A stretch of 64,000 nucleotides of DNA from Magicicada septendecula (taxonomy: Eukaryota > Arthropoda > Insecta > Hemiptera > Cicadidae). The notes under the pieces are model-generated. The model was not told the DNA's origin, did not search any database, and worked only from the letters and a program-made list of their open reading frames with translations. The position numbers were made by a program, and so were the translations under genes. Shown here one piece after another: positions 38,444 to 48,905 of the stretch (positions within the stretch are counted from its first letter, which is position 1; every line of letters begins with the position of its first letter). Location of the stretch: the NCBI GenBank assembly GCA_034769895.1, contig CM068372.1, forward strand, positions 235,618,843 through 235,682,842. Direction: 5' to 3'.

Positions 38444-38729
38444 TTCATACATAATATGTATATTTGTAACATTATGTTACTGTTGTTTCATTATTATGTA
38501 GTGTGTCCTAATTCATGGGCTGACTTATGAAATTGATTGACGTGAGTGCAGTTAAAACAATGACTTTCCTTGATATATGGTCATTGAAACAATGAAAACT
38601 GCTTAAGCTGGAACCGGGAAAATACGGAAACCTTTTTAAGCAGAAAATTTTCGTGGTTCCTTCAATTTCTCATAGTTAATACATACGTTAAAAACAACTT
38701 GTATAAAACAAAAACAGTCTAACGCGGAA

Positions 38730-38996
38730 GAGCCTCCAGGTGGTCTAGTGGCTAACGCGGGCGATTGATGTGCTCGTGGTCCCGGGTTCAATTCCCGGTG
38801 GAGGCTCCGTATGGCGTGCACTCAGCGTCGTAAGGGCAGAACTGAGTAGGCGCTGAGATAACAGCGCCGCTTCCTGGCTGTGAATACCACAACTAGCGGC
38901 TGGTGGCGCGTAGTACTAGCCATACAGCGTCACACTAACACAAAAGCCGTGCGGTACACCTTGGTCCTTAACGGACTGTTGTGAGCGGAGGAGGCG
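38730..38996 (+). mobile_element. tRNA-derived SINE with target duplication
   Basis: A 74-nt head (38732-38805) has a 7-bp acceptor pair GCCTCCA/TGGAGGC, a pol III A box TGGTCTAGTGGC, and a B box with a perfect T arm CCGGGTTCAATTCCCGG. The anticodon arm is weak and lacks U33, so it is not a tRNA gene. The unrelated body continues to about 38996. Flanks GTCTAACGCGGAA (38717-38729) and GTCTAATGCGGAA (from 38997) are a 13-bp target duplication with one change. Confidence 0.85.
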
Positions 38997-39362
38997 GTCT
39001 AATGCGGAAACGGAAAGAATTTTTCCGTTTCAACGATCCTAGTCACCTATATAAAATGGGAAATTTCTGTTGAGAAATGCACAATTAGTTTCAAATTCAT
39101 TCATTCTTTGACTGCCTGCATACCTACCAGTTACGTACATACGCCATGCTGTAAGTGGGTTATAAGTGAGATAAGACATGGATGGGGCAACTACAGGTAA
39201 AACTGTAGAATGTACAATTAGTTCATGGGTTTTCCCCACTGACACAATACTGTACCTAAGTTTCCAGCTGATTCTACATTTACAACACCAATTCAGAGGT
39301 CTTGGGTAAACATTCAGTACGGTACAGTATTTCGAAGGGTACAGATATCCGCCATCAGCAAA

Positions 39363-40940
39363 ATGAATCAATTGAAAAACAACACGTCTTTGAAATTGAA
39401 AATACACATTATTATTCTTCATTATACACGTTATGAAGAAAATAAAGTGAGTGCTAAACAATTAGTGCAAAAGTTTAAATGTGGAAAAACTCAAGTGAAT
39501 GAAATTCTGAAAAACAAGGACAAAACAAAAAGTGAGTGGCTGAATAACGAACGAAGCAGTGATTCGAAGAAGAAGCTAAGAAAAACTGACAACAAGGACA
39601 TAAATGTGATAACGTATGACTGGTTTTTGGATGCAAGATCTTGAAATTTGCCCATGTCAGGACCTATTCTACAAGCTCAAGCAAAACTGGTGGTGGAGAG
39701 ACTAAACAAAGAAGATTTTATAGCATTGAATGGATGGTTGGAGAGTTTTCGTGCCAGACATGAAAAAACATTTGGACAAATCAGCAGAGAAGCAAATGAT
39801 GTTGATATGGATGTTGCCAATGACTGAAAAGTTAAAATCGAAAGTTTATTGCGGACTACCAGCTGGAAAACATTACATACTGTGATGAAATGGGTTTGTT
39901 TTTTCGCGCTTTCGTGCCAAATAAGATCCTAAAACTGAAGGGCAGAAAACTTTAAAAACCATTAGTGATTGGAGAAGCTCATAAGCCAAGATGCTTCAAA
40001 AATGTTTAGATGTCTGACCTAGCGGTTGTGTGACGTTCTACCAGAAAAGTGTGGATGAATTCAGAGATAATGGAGGAATGGTTGAAGACACTGAATCAGA
40101 AGATGAATGGTACATCTTGTTGTTTTTAGACAATGAAATGGATCATCCCGATCTAAAGTTGTCAAACATAAAATTGTTTCCTACCGGCAAATACAACTAG
40201 CGTTACTCAACCAATGGATCAAGGTGTGATTAAAAATTTTAAAGTGCCCTACCAAAAATACGTTCTGTAGTTGGTTGTCATGAACATGGAGCAGTGTCAG
40301 TCTGTGAATGAATTAGCGAAGACGATACCTGTTCTCGATGCCATACAATGAATTTGCAGCGCCTTTAATGACATTAGCCGGACATGTGTAAAGAAATGCT
40401 TATGGAAAAATGGCATTAAAAGCGACATAGAAGAAGAAAATTTGGGACTGGAAGAAAGAAAACCTGTCTAGCTTACACGTCTTAATTACCGATGGAACCG
40501 AACCACAGGATTACGTCAATATCGACGAGAATTTACCAACTGAGGCCGGATTTCAGACCTTGGACAAAATTACTGAAGCGAGAGTAAATGTGGCCGAAGG
40601 AGGCAGTGGCGATGAAGAAGAAGAAGACGACAAAAGTGCAGGAATTGGTAAGTTTGAAACAGTTGTAGTTATACAGTAATTGTTAATACAGTACAGTATA
40701 ATAAACATGCTAAAATTTTATTTTTCTATTATTGCGTAGGTAGAGTAGCTGTTGAACCTCACTTAAAAATTTAAGACTGCAGAGATGCGTTACAGAAACT
40801 GATGGCGTTTGAAGAATTTGCGGAAAAGTCAAACTGTAAAGAAATGATGAAACCCGTCCTTGAACTATGAACATTGATTGAGAAACAGTCAGTTGTAAAA
40901 TTGTAGCAAAAAACTCTTTTAGATTTGTGGAAAAAGTAAA
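39363..40940 (+). pseudogene. Decayed Tigger transposase
   Basis: Starts MNQLKNNTSLKLKIHIIILH with a CENP-B-type N-terminal helix-turn-helix containing KVSAKQLVQKFKCGKTQVNE, intact for 93 codons. Later pieces in changing frames include LNGWLESFRARHEKTFG, TYCDEMGLFF (first Asp), LFLDNEMDHPD (second Asp) and an acidic tail EEEEDDKSAG. At least several stops. It is a different subfamily from the element at 34.4-36.7 kb. Confidence 0.8.
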
Positions 40941-41177
40941 AGTAGAATAATCTAAGAGTGCCATATAGTTGTGTAACACAGTAATTAATGTTAAAATGTT
41001 AGTTTATATACTTTATTTACCTGGTTTATGTAAGGTATACACAGTACATAAAAAAAATATGTAGTATTGCAGTTGAATTTGCGTTCATGTTTATTTGAAC
41101 CTGTCTAACACAGAAACCTTTATAAACTGGAAGACATCTATGGACCCATAAGATTCCGGCTTACACAACTTTCACTG

Positions 41178-43195
41178 TATATGGTGTTGTGGCATTGCAA
41201 AAATTAACTTTCGTCTATTTGTAAAATGTGGTTACTTATACTGAATGGATTTCTTTCAAAATTCAAAGTTTTTAATACCACAGACGCTGAAAATTAATAC
41301 AAAATCAACTGATTATTAGTAACTATTATGAAGAACTGGTGGGTAGGGAAGAGTATTATAAATATTTGTCAACAAATGCCATATTAAGGAAGTAATCATA
41401 AGTTGAATGAAATTATGGTGTTTTATTTAAAGTAGATATATAAACAAGATTTATGAGTGCTGAATATACACATTAGAGACTTCAAAGTTACATAGTAAAA
41501 TTTAGAAGGCACTAAAACAAGTATTTATGCAGAAAGTATAGGCACTTTTGAGTTTAGAAGAAATTATCTTAATAACGGTTATTCGGATTTTAATGCAATA
41601 AATGTCAAAGAAAGTCTGGTTTAATTACGTGTTGCAGAAGTGAAGACAAATACTTTTAACATATATAGTATTTATTTAAAAGAAACCATTTTTCGGTGTT
41701 CAGGAGGCAAGCTCACGCTTGAAGAACTATTTTACAAAAACCATAAGTTGAAGTGCCACCAAATATAAACACAATGGAGTTTGAACATTCCTAAATATGC
41801 TACCTAAGTTTGAAAATTTTATTTTTATTTTTTTTAGAAGCTGCTGTACATTTTCTGAACCTTCTTTCCTCTGTTGTTAGCCACCTTGAAGAGACAATTT
41901 GTGGAGTGTTGGATTCATTGTGTATTCATCATAATGTTGCAGTAATTTCCTTAAAAATTAAATATGAAGTGTATTTTGTACTGATTTTTATTTGTACACC
42001 CTTTTACAATTCACCAAAGAAACAGAACAGCCAGAAGGGACACACTGAGAAGGTTTGGCATCACTGTACGCTTCAGACAAAATTCGCCAAGCTGAAAGAA
42101 ACAGAAAATTACATTTTTATGTATCATGTTCTTTACAGCAGCAGTTCTCAAATGAAGTGCCAAGAGGAATTGCTAGGAGTGCCACATAAGATTGAGGAAT
42201 ATATATGTAGTTGCATATTTACCCAGGGTAGTATTTTAGTAAATATTAATACAGAGAAGTTATTAGAAATAGTTTTAAGTAGTAGTACGTATATGTGCAG
42301 GCAGATTACTTGTTTTAGACTGTCAAAATAATGAACACCTGACGGCTTTTAAGCTGCATGTGTGAACAGATATAATGTGAACACATATGTGTGGTCTACT
42401 GGCAGAACAGACCAAACTGAATATGTTAGAAATGGCATATTTCAATATCTGACATGTCAGAATTACTGGAGACTATAAATACCTACAACAATTTTGAATG
42501 AGGGACAGATGCTCATAACTTTCTCATGGGGACACTATCATTTTGATAAGTGACAGAGAATTGGCATTGGCATCATCATCATCGTCGTCCATATCCAGGA
42601 ACTGCGCGCATGCACGATAACAGCTTCACAACAGTAACTCAACAAACAAACAGGTGACAAATGAAAAAATTATTTTTTTAAACAAAAAAAGAACTCATAA
42701 AGAACTGAAGTATGAGTTAACAAAGTAAAATCAATACGTAAATGTAAATAGTGTAAATAGTCAAAGTAAAATAAATACTATGGAAGTTTAAGTTTTATTA
42801 AAAAATAAATTGTCTACTTAATTCAAAATGGGTGCTGTGGAGTAAATAATAATTATTTTGCTTAAAATAAATTTGATTTTATTAAAATATTAACAGTAAA
42901 CTTTAAATTAATTTGATAAATATAATACTACTTTTGTAATGATTTTCTATGATTTAAAAGTTTTAATAATGATTCAAAGTTGAGACTTGTCAGACAACCA
43001 AGCAATTTAAATAATTTTACAATTTTTTCTATGTTTTGATGTTTATATGTTATTACTGTGTGTTACATATAAGAGATATCAAATGTTGTCATTGTGTATT
43101 CTTCTAAAAGGAAATATTCTGATTTCACATTTTTAATTTTTCTTTATTTTTTAATGTAATAATAAAAATCAATTATTTATCCTTTCTCAATATTT
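41178..43195. other. Intron 2 stretch, no supported gene
   Basis: AT-rich. It holds one plus-strand ORF of 173 codons (41810-42331) that starts within a T-tract and has no recognisable domain. I treat it as chance. No repeat structure seen. Confidence 0.4.
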
Positions 43196-43199
43196 TAAA

Positions 43200-43690
43200 T
43201 AGTTATTTCATGGCATCAAAGTCTCACTCCTCCCACTATGCCCTCAATCATTCCCTCGATCACGGTAATGAACCAATTTGAATAGTGAAGTATGTGATCA
43301 ACCATACTGCTTCTTCTTTCTGCAATGGTTCTATACAGTATCCTTCTTGCACATACTCTTTTCAATGCTTCATAATTAGTCCATGGTATTCTTAAGGTCC
43401 TCCTCCACACATATCAAAAGCTTCAAGGTAGTTCCTTTCAAATTTTCTGAGGGTCAAGGTTTATGCATATGAACACAAGGTCCACATAAAACCTTTAATG
43501 AACGTCTTCCTGGTTTCCAGGGACACATTTCCGGATATCAGAAGAGATCTCTTGACGCCAGAAAGTCAACTTTGCTTGTGCAATTATAGTTTTTACATCA
43601 CTGGTATTTCTCCTATCTGGTGTAATGCAGCTCTTAAGTTATTTAAAGGCATCAACTTCAACTAAGTCCCCTTCATCATGAAATACCTCA
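43200..43690 (-). pseudogene. LINE 3' ORF2 remnant
   Basis: The minus strand reads WRRTLRIPWTNYEALKRVC, then RTIAERRSSMVDHILHY and IEGMIEGIVGG. This pattern (W.R.L.I.WT...I..RR....GH.L....IEG...G.) lies at the C-terminus of non-LTR retrotransposon ORF2. Confidence 0.7.
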
Positions 43691-43797
43691 ACAGGGAATG
43701 TTGTGATTTATAAATAAGGAAGAACTACAGAAATACACTTCACCAAGCAAACAATGAAAAACAGTCATGAAATCTACTTTTAATATACAGAGTGTTT

Positions 43798-45066
43798 CAA
43801 AAAGAATGACCCAATTTGAAATAGGTATATTTATGGAACCACGGACATCCTGTAAATGAATGGTGTGTTGCTCAAATGGGTGTAGCCTACAGTTTTAGGG
43901 AATCACCGCTAGATGGGACTCCAAACGTTGAACCTGTAAATAAGCTCAGTCTGTTGCAAGATGGCGTCCGCTCAACAGGAGGCATGGTTTTTGTAAGCGT
44001 TGTGGGATTGATCTGCCTTTACCAAAGAACATCTGTCGTTGACATCACCAGTTTGAAGAAACAAGTTGTTTGTGCAAGGTTCAGGTCGACCTCGCACTTC
44101 TGATGAAAATGTGCTACAAATTCAACAAGAGTTTAAGCAAAGCCCAGGAAAATCTACTTGCTGTGCCAGCAGAGAACTTACAATTCCTCATATGACTGCC
44201 TGGCATGTGTTAAGGTGATTGGACTATAAACCATACCGATTACAACTAGTGGCAGCTCTTTGTGCTGGTGATAAAAGGAAACATGTGAAGTGTTGCAATA
44301 ATCTCTTCATGGACAGATGTAAGATGACAGATTTTTACCGCAGTTGATTTTTAGTGATGAAGCTACATTTCATGTTAGCGGTATAGTTAACCATCATTAC
44401 GTGCGTATAGAGTAACTCCAGAATCCTCATGAAATCGTAGGGTATGAGCAAGATTCACCAAAAGTGAACGTTTTTGTGCACTTTCTCAAAGATTTATGGC
44501 CCATTATTTTTTGAGGAAAACACAGTGACGGAACTGAGTTGTCTTGAAATACTGCAGAGCAGGCTTTTCCACAACTTCATGAGGACTCTGATGATTTCAT
44601 ATTCCAACAAGACGGAGCCCCACCACACTGGCACAACAATGTATGGAAATTCCTGAATGACACACTACCTCAACGCTGGATAGGGCGCATGGGACTCTGA
44701 GACACTGCCCTACACTCTTGGCATCCAAGGTCTCCAGACATGACCCCATGTGACTTCTTATGGGGATACGTGAAAGACTGTGTTTTTGTTCCACCATCAA
44801 TTCTTGACCTAGACGATCTCAAAAACAGGATATCAGCAGCAGTAGCTTCATTCAAAGATGTTACCTTGCGAACAGTGTGGGATGAATTTAGCTATCCATC
44901 TTTATGTTGACCATACATCTGATGAAGGACACACACAGCATTTGTAATAATGTTGCGGAAACTTTATGATTTTGTTGAGTATTTTGTACTTTGTTCCATT
45001 ATTGTAAGGTGTTTTTATCAATAAATATAACTATTTAAAATTGGGTCATTCTTTTTGAAACACCTG
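43798..45066 (+). mobile_element. Decayed Tc1/mariner element, 1269 bp
   Basis: Inverted ends CAGAGTGTTTCAAAAAGAAT (left) and CAGGTGTTTCAAAAAGAATG (reading inward from the right) extend about 30 bp with TA on both sides (43796-43797 and 45067-45068). One broken transposase gene is inside. Confidence 0.93.
43940..44910 (+). pseudogene. Tc1/mariner-superfamily transposase, broken
   Basis: Pieces in order across frames: SGRPRTSDENVLQIQQEF and ASRELTIPHMTAWHVL (HTH region), SDEATFHVSG (first Asp), VNVFVHFLKDLWP, DDFIFQQDGAPPHW (second Asp), LPQRWIGR, RSPDMTPCDFLWGYVKDCVF (third acidic residue), and LRTVWDEF. The family is widespread in arthropods. Frequent frameshifts and stops. Confidence 0.85.
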
Positions 45067-45199
45067 TACACTATATATTACTATTGTCAGTGCAATATTA
45101 ACTGGACTCCACTGAACTGAAAAATTACGTTTATATTTTTATTAAATGTTATTTAAAGTAGAAATAATTCATGCACATTCTTGTTAGCATTTATATTCA

Positions 45200-45725
45200 T
45201 GGATTTTGTTGTCCATGACATGTCCGTTTCTTAACTAAATATAATTATTTCACTACGACTCGGAACACAAAACTTTTTATGGGTAAAAACGTAAAAGCTT
45301 TACCTTACAACCTGAACCAGTTTTCACTTTTAAAAAGCTTCTTCAGAGGTTGCCGCTGGTAGCACTGTTCGTCTTGTTGTTGGCGACAAAATCGATTTTC
45401 GAAAGATCGATGTTGTGTGTGTGAGGTGTGATATGTTCAAATAATGTGTGTGATTTGAATTGCATCTGTTCATTTAGGATGTCATTTTTATTTGTTTTCG
45501 TGTGTTTGTATATTTCCAATTGTTCTAGAACAATCACACCTCACACACACACAACATCGATCTTTTGAAAATCGATTTTGTCACCAACAAGATGAACAGT
45601 GCTACCAGCGGCAACCTCTGAAGAAGCTTTTTAAAAGTGAAAACCGGTTCAGGTTGTAAGGTAAAGCTTTTACGTTTTTAACCATAAAAAGTTTTGTTCC
45701 GAGTCATAGTGAAATAATTATATTT
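45200..45725 (-). mobile_element. Short Penelope-like insertion, self-complementary, 11-bp target duplication
   Basis: ATTTATATTCA at 45189-45199 and 45726-45736 flanks it. Arms of about 190 bp (45236-45426 and 45533-45725) are reverse complements. The minus strand of spacer and left arm encodes the C-terminal tail of a Penelope-like protein (QLEIYKHTKTNKNDILNEQ, FKSHTLFEH), close to the tail at 27.3 kb but from a different family. Architecture is the same as at 27008-27679. Confidence 0.85.
45612..45656 (+). ncRNA. Hammerhead-like motif, third Penelope family
   Basis: Stem I CAACCT pairs with AGGTTG (6 bp), stem II GCTTTT with AAAAGT (closing G-U), and stem III is the palindrome AACCGGTT. 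The core CTGAAGA and GAA and cleavage-site C (45650) are in order, again with one extra A before stem II. A mirrored copy lies on the minus strand near 45312-45356. Confidence 0.5.
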
Positions 45726-46223
45726 ATTTATATTCAGTTCATGAGACTTTAAAGATTCAAAAGAAGTTTTTTTTAAATATACTGAATAAGTGTATAAATA
45801 ACCACATAATTTCCAAAAAATATATAGTGACCTATAAAGTAAACACATTGTAAAAAATTTTACCTCATAAATGTTATTCTAAATCAAGAGAACTTTTGAA
45901 TAAATCAGTTGTAGTGTATTGAAGGAGTTTTGAAAATTTAGGAACTTTATTGTTTGACATACCTGCAGCATACTCTGAATTTTGTAATATTATATAATGG
46001 TGCTACTAACAGAAGTTATTATTTAATAAGACTGAATGTCATAAGTTATTTATTACAGTTCTAATATACTTGCACAGTTGTTCTTCCATACACGTATTTT
46101 CTTCTTTTCAGTTGTCTACTTTTTTGCATTTGTTCCCTCTTTTCACATAGCTCTTGTTAAAATGCAAGTATTCAAAGTATTATTCCAATTAATCTGGTTT
46201 GTAAGTCTCTCTCTCCCTCTCTA

Positions 46224-46493
<270 letters not shown>

Positions 46494-46879
46494 TTAAATC
46501 TAAAATACAACACATTATATCAGTAAAAAAGTGTAATTTTGGAATTGATTCTAATAACCAATGTAACCAATGTTCTTTTTATAACTTATAATTTATTTCA
46601 TATGGATATCTTATGTAACATATTTGATAAAAAGGTGGTTTATCAATAATTTATACAATTCACAAAAAATATATTGTTTTATGCAACCAAATAATATACT
46701 GTTTTATTCGACATATTATTTCTATGATACACTCAATATACTGTATCTACATAAACCTATACATAATCTAGGCATTTATATAATATTTAATTATTTCCAA
46801 CAAATCTGTATCGTAATTATTCTGGAGTAGTGCACAACGAAGAAATGTATTTCTGTATAAGGCACAAACAGACTTTTTG

Positions 46880-47270
46880 TTAATCTTCAAAAAAATCATC
46901 TATGGTAAGCATAATACTGTATGGAGCTGAGGTTTTGGATGTCAGAGAAATAAACTGGAATCAGGTATTGTTGATGTAATTGGTTTTCTGGCAGAGATAT
47001 TAGGGAGTCTTGTGACTGAAGGTAAGACAAGAGATGGGAGTACGGAAAATCATAATCGAGGACATACAAAGATGGTAGCTAGAATGCTTTGGTCATGTTA
47101 ACTGAATGCCTGATGTGCAGTGGCTAAAACAAATTTTACAAGGGACTGCTCTGCAAAACAGAAAGTGAGGCACGCAGTTATAGAGATGAAGTCGATGACA
47201 CTATGGCAACTGGGTCGTCAGATGTACTACATCCAATGTCAGTAGGAATAATTAAATCTAATTTGGAAAG
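46880..47270 (+). pseudogene. LINE 3' ORF2 remnant
   Basis: Plus-strand frames give LYGAEVLD, then WLECFGHVN.MPDVQWLKQ and RDEVDDTMATG, the usual YG.E...FGHV.RM..W pattern of a LINE C-terminus. It lies in intron 1, antisense to JNK. Confidence 0.65.
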
Positions 47271-47609
47271 TTAGTTCCATTTTACATATTTTTTGGCAGA
47301 AATCCTCTATAAGAAATCACATGCTGTTCTAGTTAGTACAACTTCTTGAGTGATTTAAGAGTGTCTCATTAAGATGAACAAATGCGACATGTAAATTTTA
47401 TTTAAAATCAGCATTCAATCACTGTTTGAAAGTATAAAACCACATTTACAAAAAGACATGCTGTCTCATTTGTTGTCAATAAGACCGGTTAACACTTACA
47501 TCAAGCATCAGCAATCTTCTTATATGTTTCATTGTTGAGATTAGTGATGCTACAACTTCACAATTAAGGAAATAGTACTAAGTTCAGTGTGATCAATCTT
47601 TTACTATCA

Positions 47610-47850
47610 ACATACAAGAAAAAAGTCCAATTTATAAAGTCCAGAAAAATCAGCTGGATAGGACATGTAGAAAGAATGGACAACTAAAGACTCCCCAAAA
47701 GGATAATGAATGGGCACATAGATGGCCACAGAAGACGAGGCAGACCAAGAAAACGATGGCAAGACCAAGGCGCATGATCGGACTATGTGGAGGCGGATCA
47801 TTAGGCAGGACAAGGTCCATCCTGGACTGTAGTGTTGGATATGTATGTAT
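47610..47850 (+). pseudogene. LINE 3' ORF2 remnant
   Basis: Reads KSRKISWIGHVERMDN, PKRIMNGHIDGHRRRGRPRK and RWQDQG, a LINE C-terminal tail. It ends at a GTAT microsatellite, into which the solo LTR below is inserted. Confidence 0.7.
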
Positions 47851-47873
47851 GTATGTATGTATTATTATGACAT

Positions 47874-48389
47874 TACAGAGCAATCTACGTGTTTCTCGAA
47901 TGTTCCAGTGGAACCCGGCTGTAATGTGTGTGCGTACGTGATTCTCAACACGTTAGCTAGACTGTGCCAGAAGTCACGCGGCAGCACGCACTGTGTGCAA
48001 GGCGGCAACCAATTACGTTCTGGTGTTTTCTAGTAGCGTTGTTGATGCATAGTATGGATGTTTCTGGATTTTTGGTGGGGTACAAATACAAGTACTCAGC
48101 GACACTCAGTTTCAGTTTGAGTTGTGATTTATTTGAGTGTGGTTCGTAGTATTGTGGCGAAGTGTTATGTGTTTTATATTTGTGCGGGACAATTGTAATA
48201 CAATTGTTTTATACTCACTGACATTATTATTGTGCGTCAACAATTTTTATTAGATTTGTTGTAAGAGACTATCTTGTTGATTACAAACTGTTTAATTGTG
48301 ATAATTAAAGCTAGCGATTAGTGACTTAATTGGTGTCTTGTATTTTGTTTTTCACTGTACCATACGATGATCATTAGACCATCATAACA
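47874..48389 (+). mobile_element. Solo LTR A, GTAT target duplication
   Basis: Homologous over its length to the solo LTR at 54656-55113. The start TATTATGACATTACAG is a mutated TGTTACGACATTACAG, and the end is ...ATAACA. GTAT lies at 47870-47873 and 48390-48393. Shared blocks include TTGTAAGAGACTATCTTGTT and CACTGTACCATACGA. No internal retrotransposon sequence remains. Confidence 0.9.
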
Positions 48390-48826
48390 GTATGTATACA
48401 CGAAAAAAAATTGGACACAAAATACTACTTCTATGCAAGGTTTTTAATTACTATTCTGTAGAACATACAATGGGACTTGAAAGTACTGAACTTAATGAGA
48501 GGTATCAGTAAAGAGATGTATCAGTAGGGTTTAACTACTTCAGTAATTTATCAGAAAAAAATGTCATCCTGATAGTTTCAAAAACTATGGATGCTACCAA
48601 GTGTATTGTTAAGTGTTGTGATACCCAAACACAGCACATCTATAAATGTTAACAACTGAATGGAAATTTTTTCTAGTAGCTTTACTGGTATTTAAAAATT
48701 CATGTTTGTGTACAACACCTACCATTTCTTCTAGTGTACATATTGCTTTGCACTTCACTGTCAACCACTAATGTTATTATAACATAATAACATTATGTTA
48801 TTACACATAATGGTATAAAATGATGT

Positions 48827-48829
<3 letters not shown>

Positions 48830-48903
<74 letters not shown>
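48830..48903. repeat. (CA)n microsatellite
   Basis: About 37 CA units in JNK intron 1. Confidence 0.97.

Positions 48904-48905
<2 letters not shown>

Larger units (their letters stand above)
38590..41177 (+). mobile_element. Second, decayed Tigger element
   Basis: Diverged terminal repeats CAATGAAAACTGCTTAAGC (left) and CAGTGAAAGTTGTGTAAGCC (reading inward from the right, 41177). The right end is followed by TA. The element contains a decayed transposase and is split by a SINE at 38730-38996. Confidence 0.75.

Noticed and set aside
38732..38805. Possible tRNA gene
   Set aside because: Acceptor and T arms fold well, but the anticodon loop lacks U33 and its stem is weak. It heads a repeat flanked by a target duplication, so it is a SINE.
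41810..42331. 173-codon plus-strand ORF in intron 2
   Set aside because: No recognisable domain, AT-rich, starts in a T-tract, and nothing else supports it. A chance ORF in a large intron is more likely.
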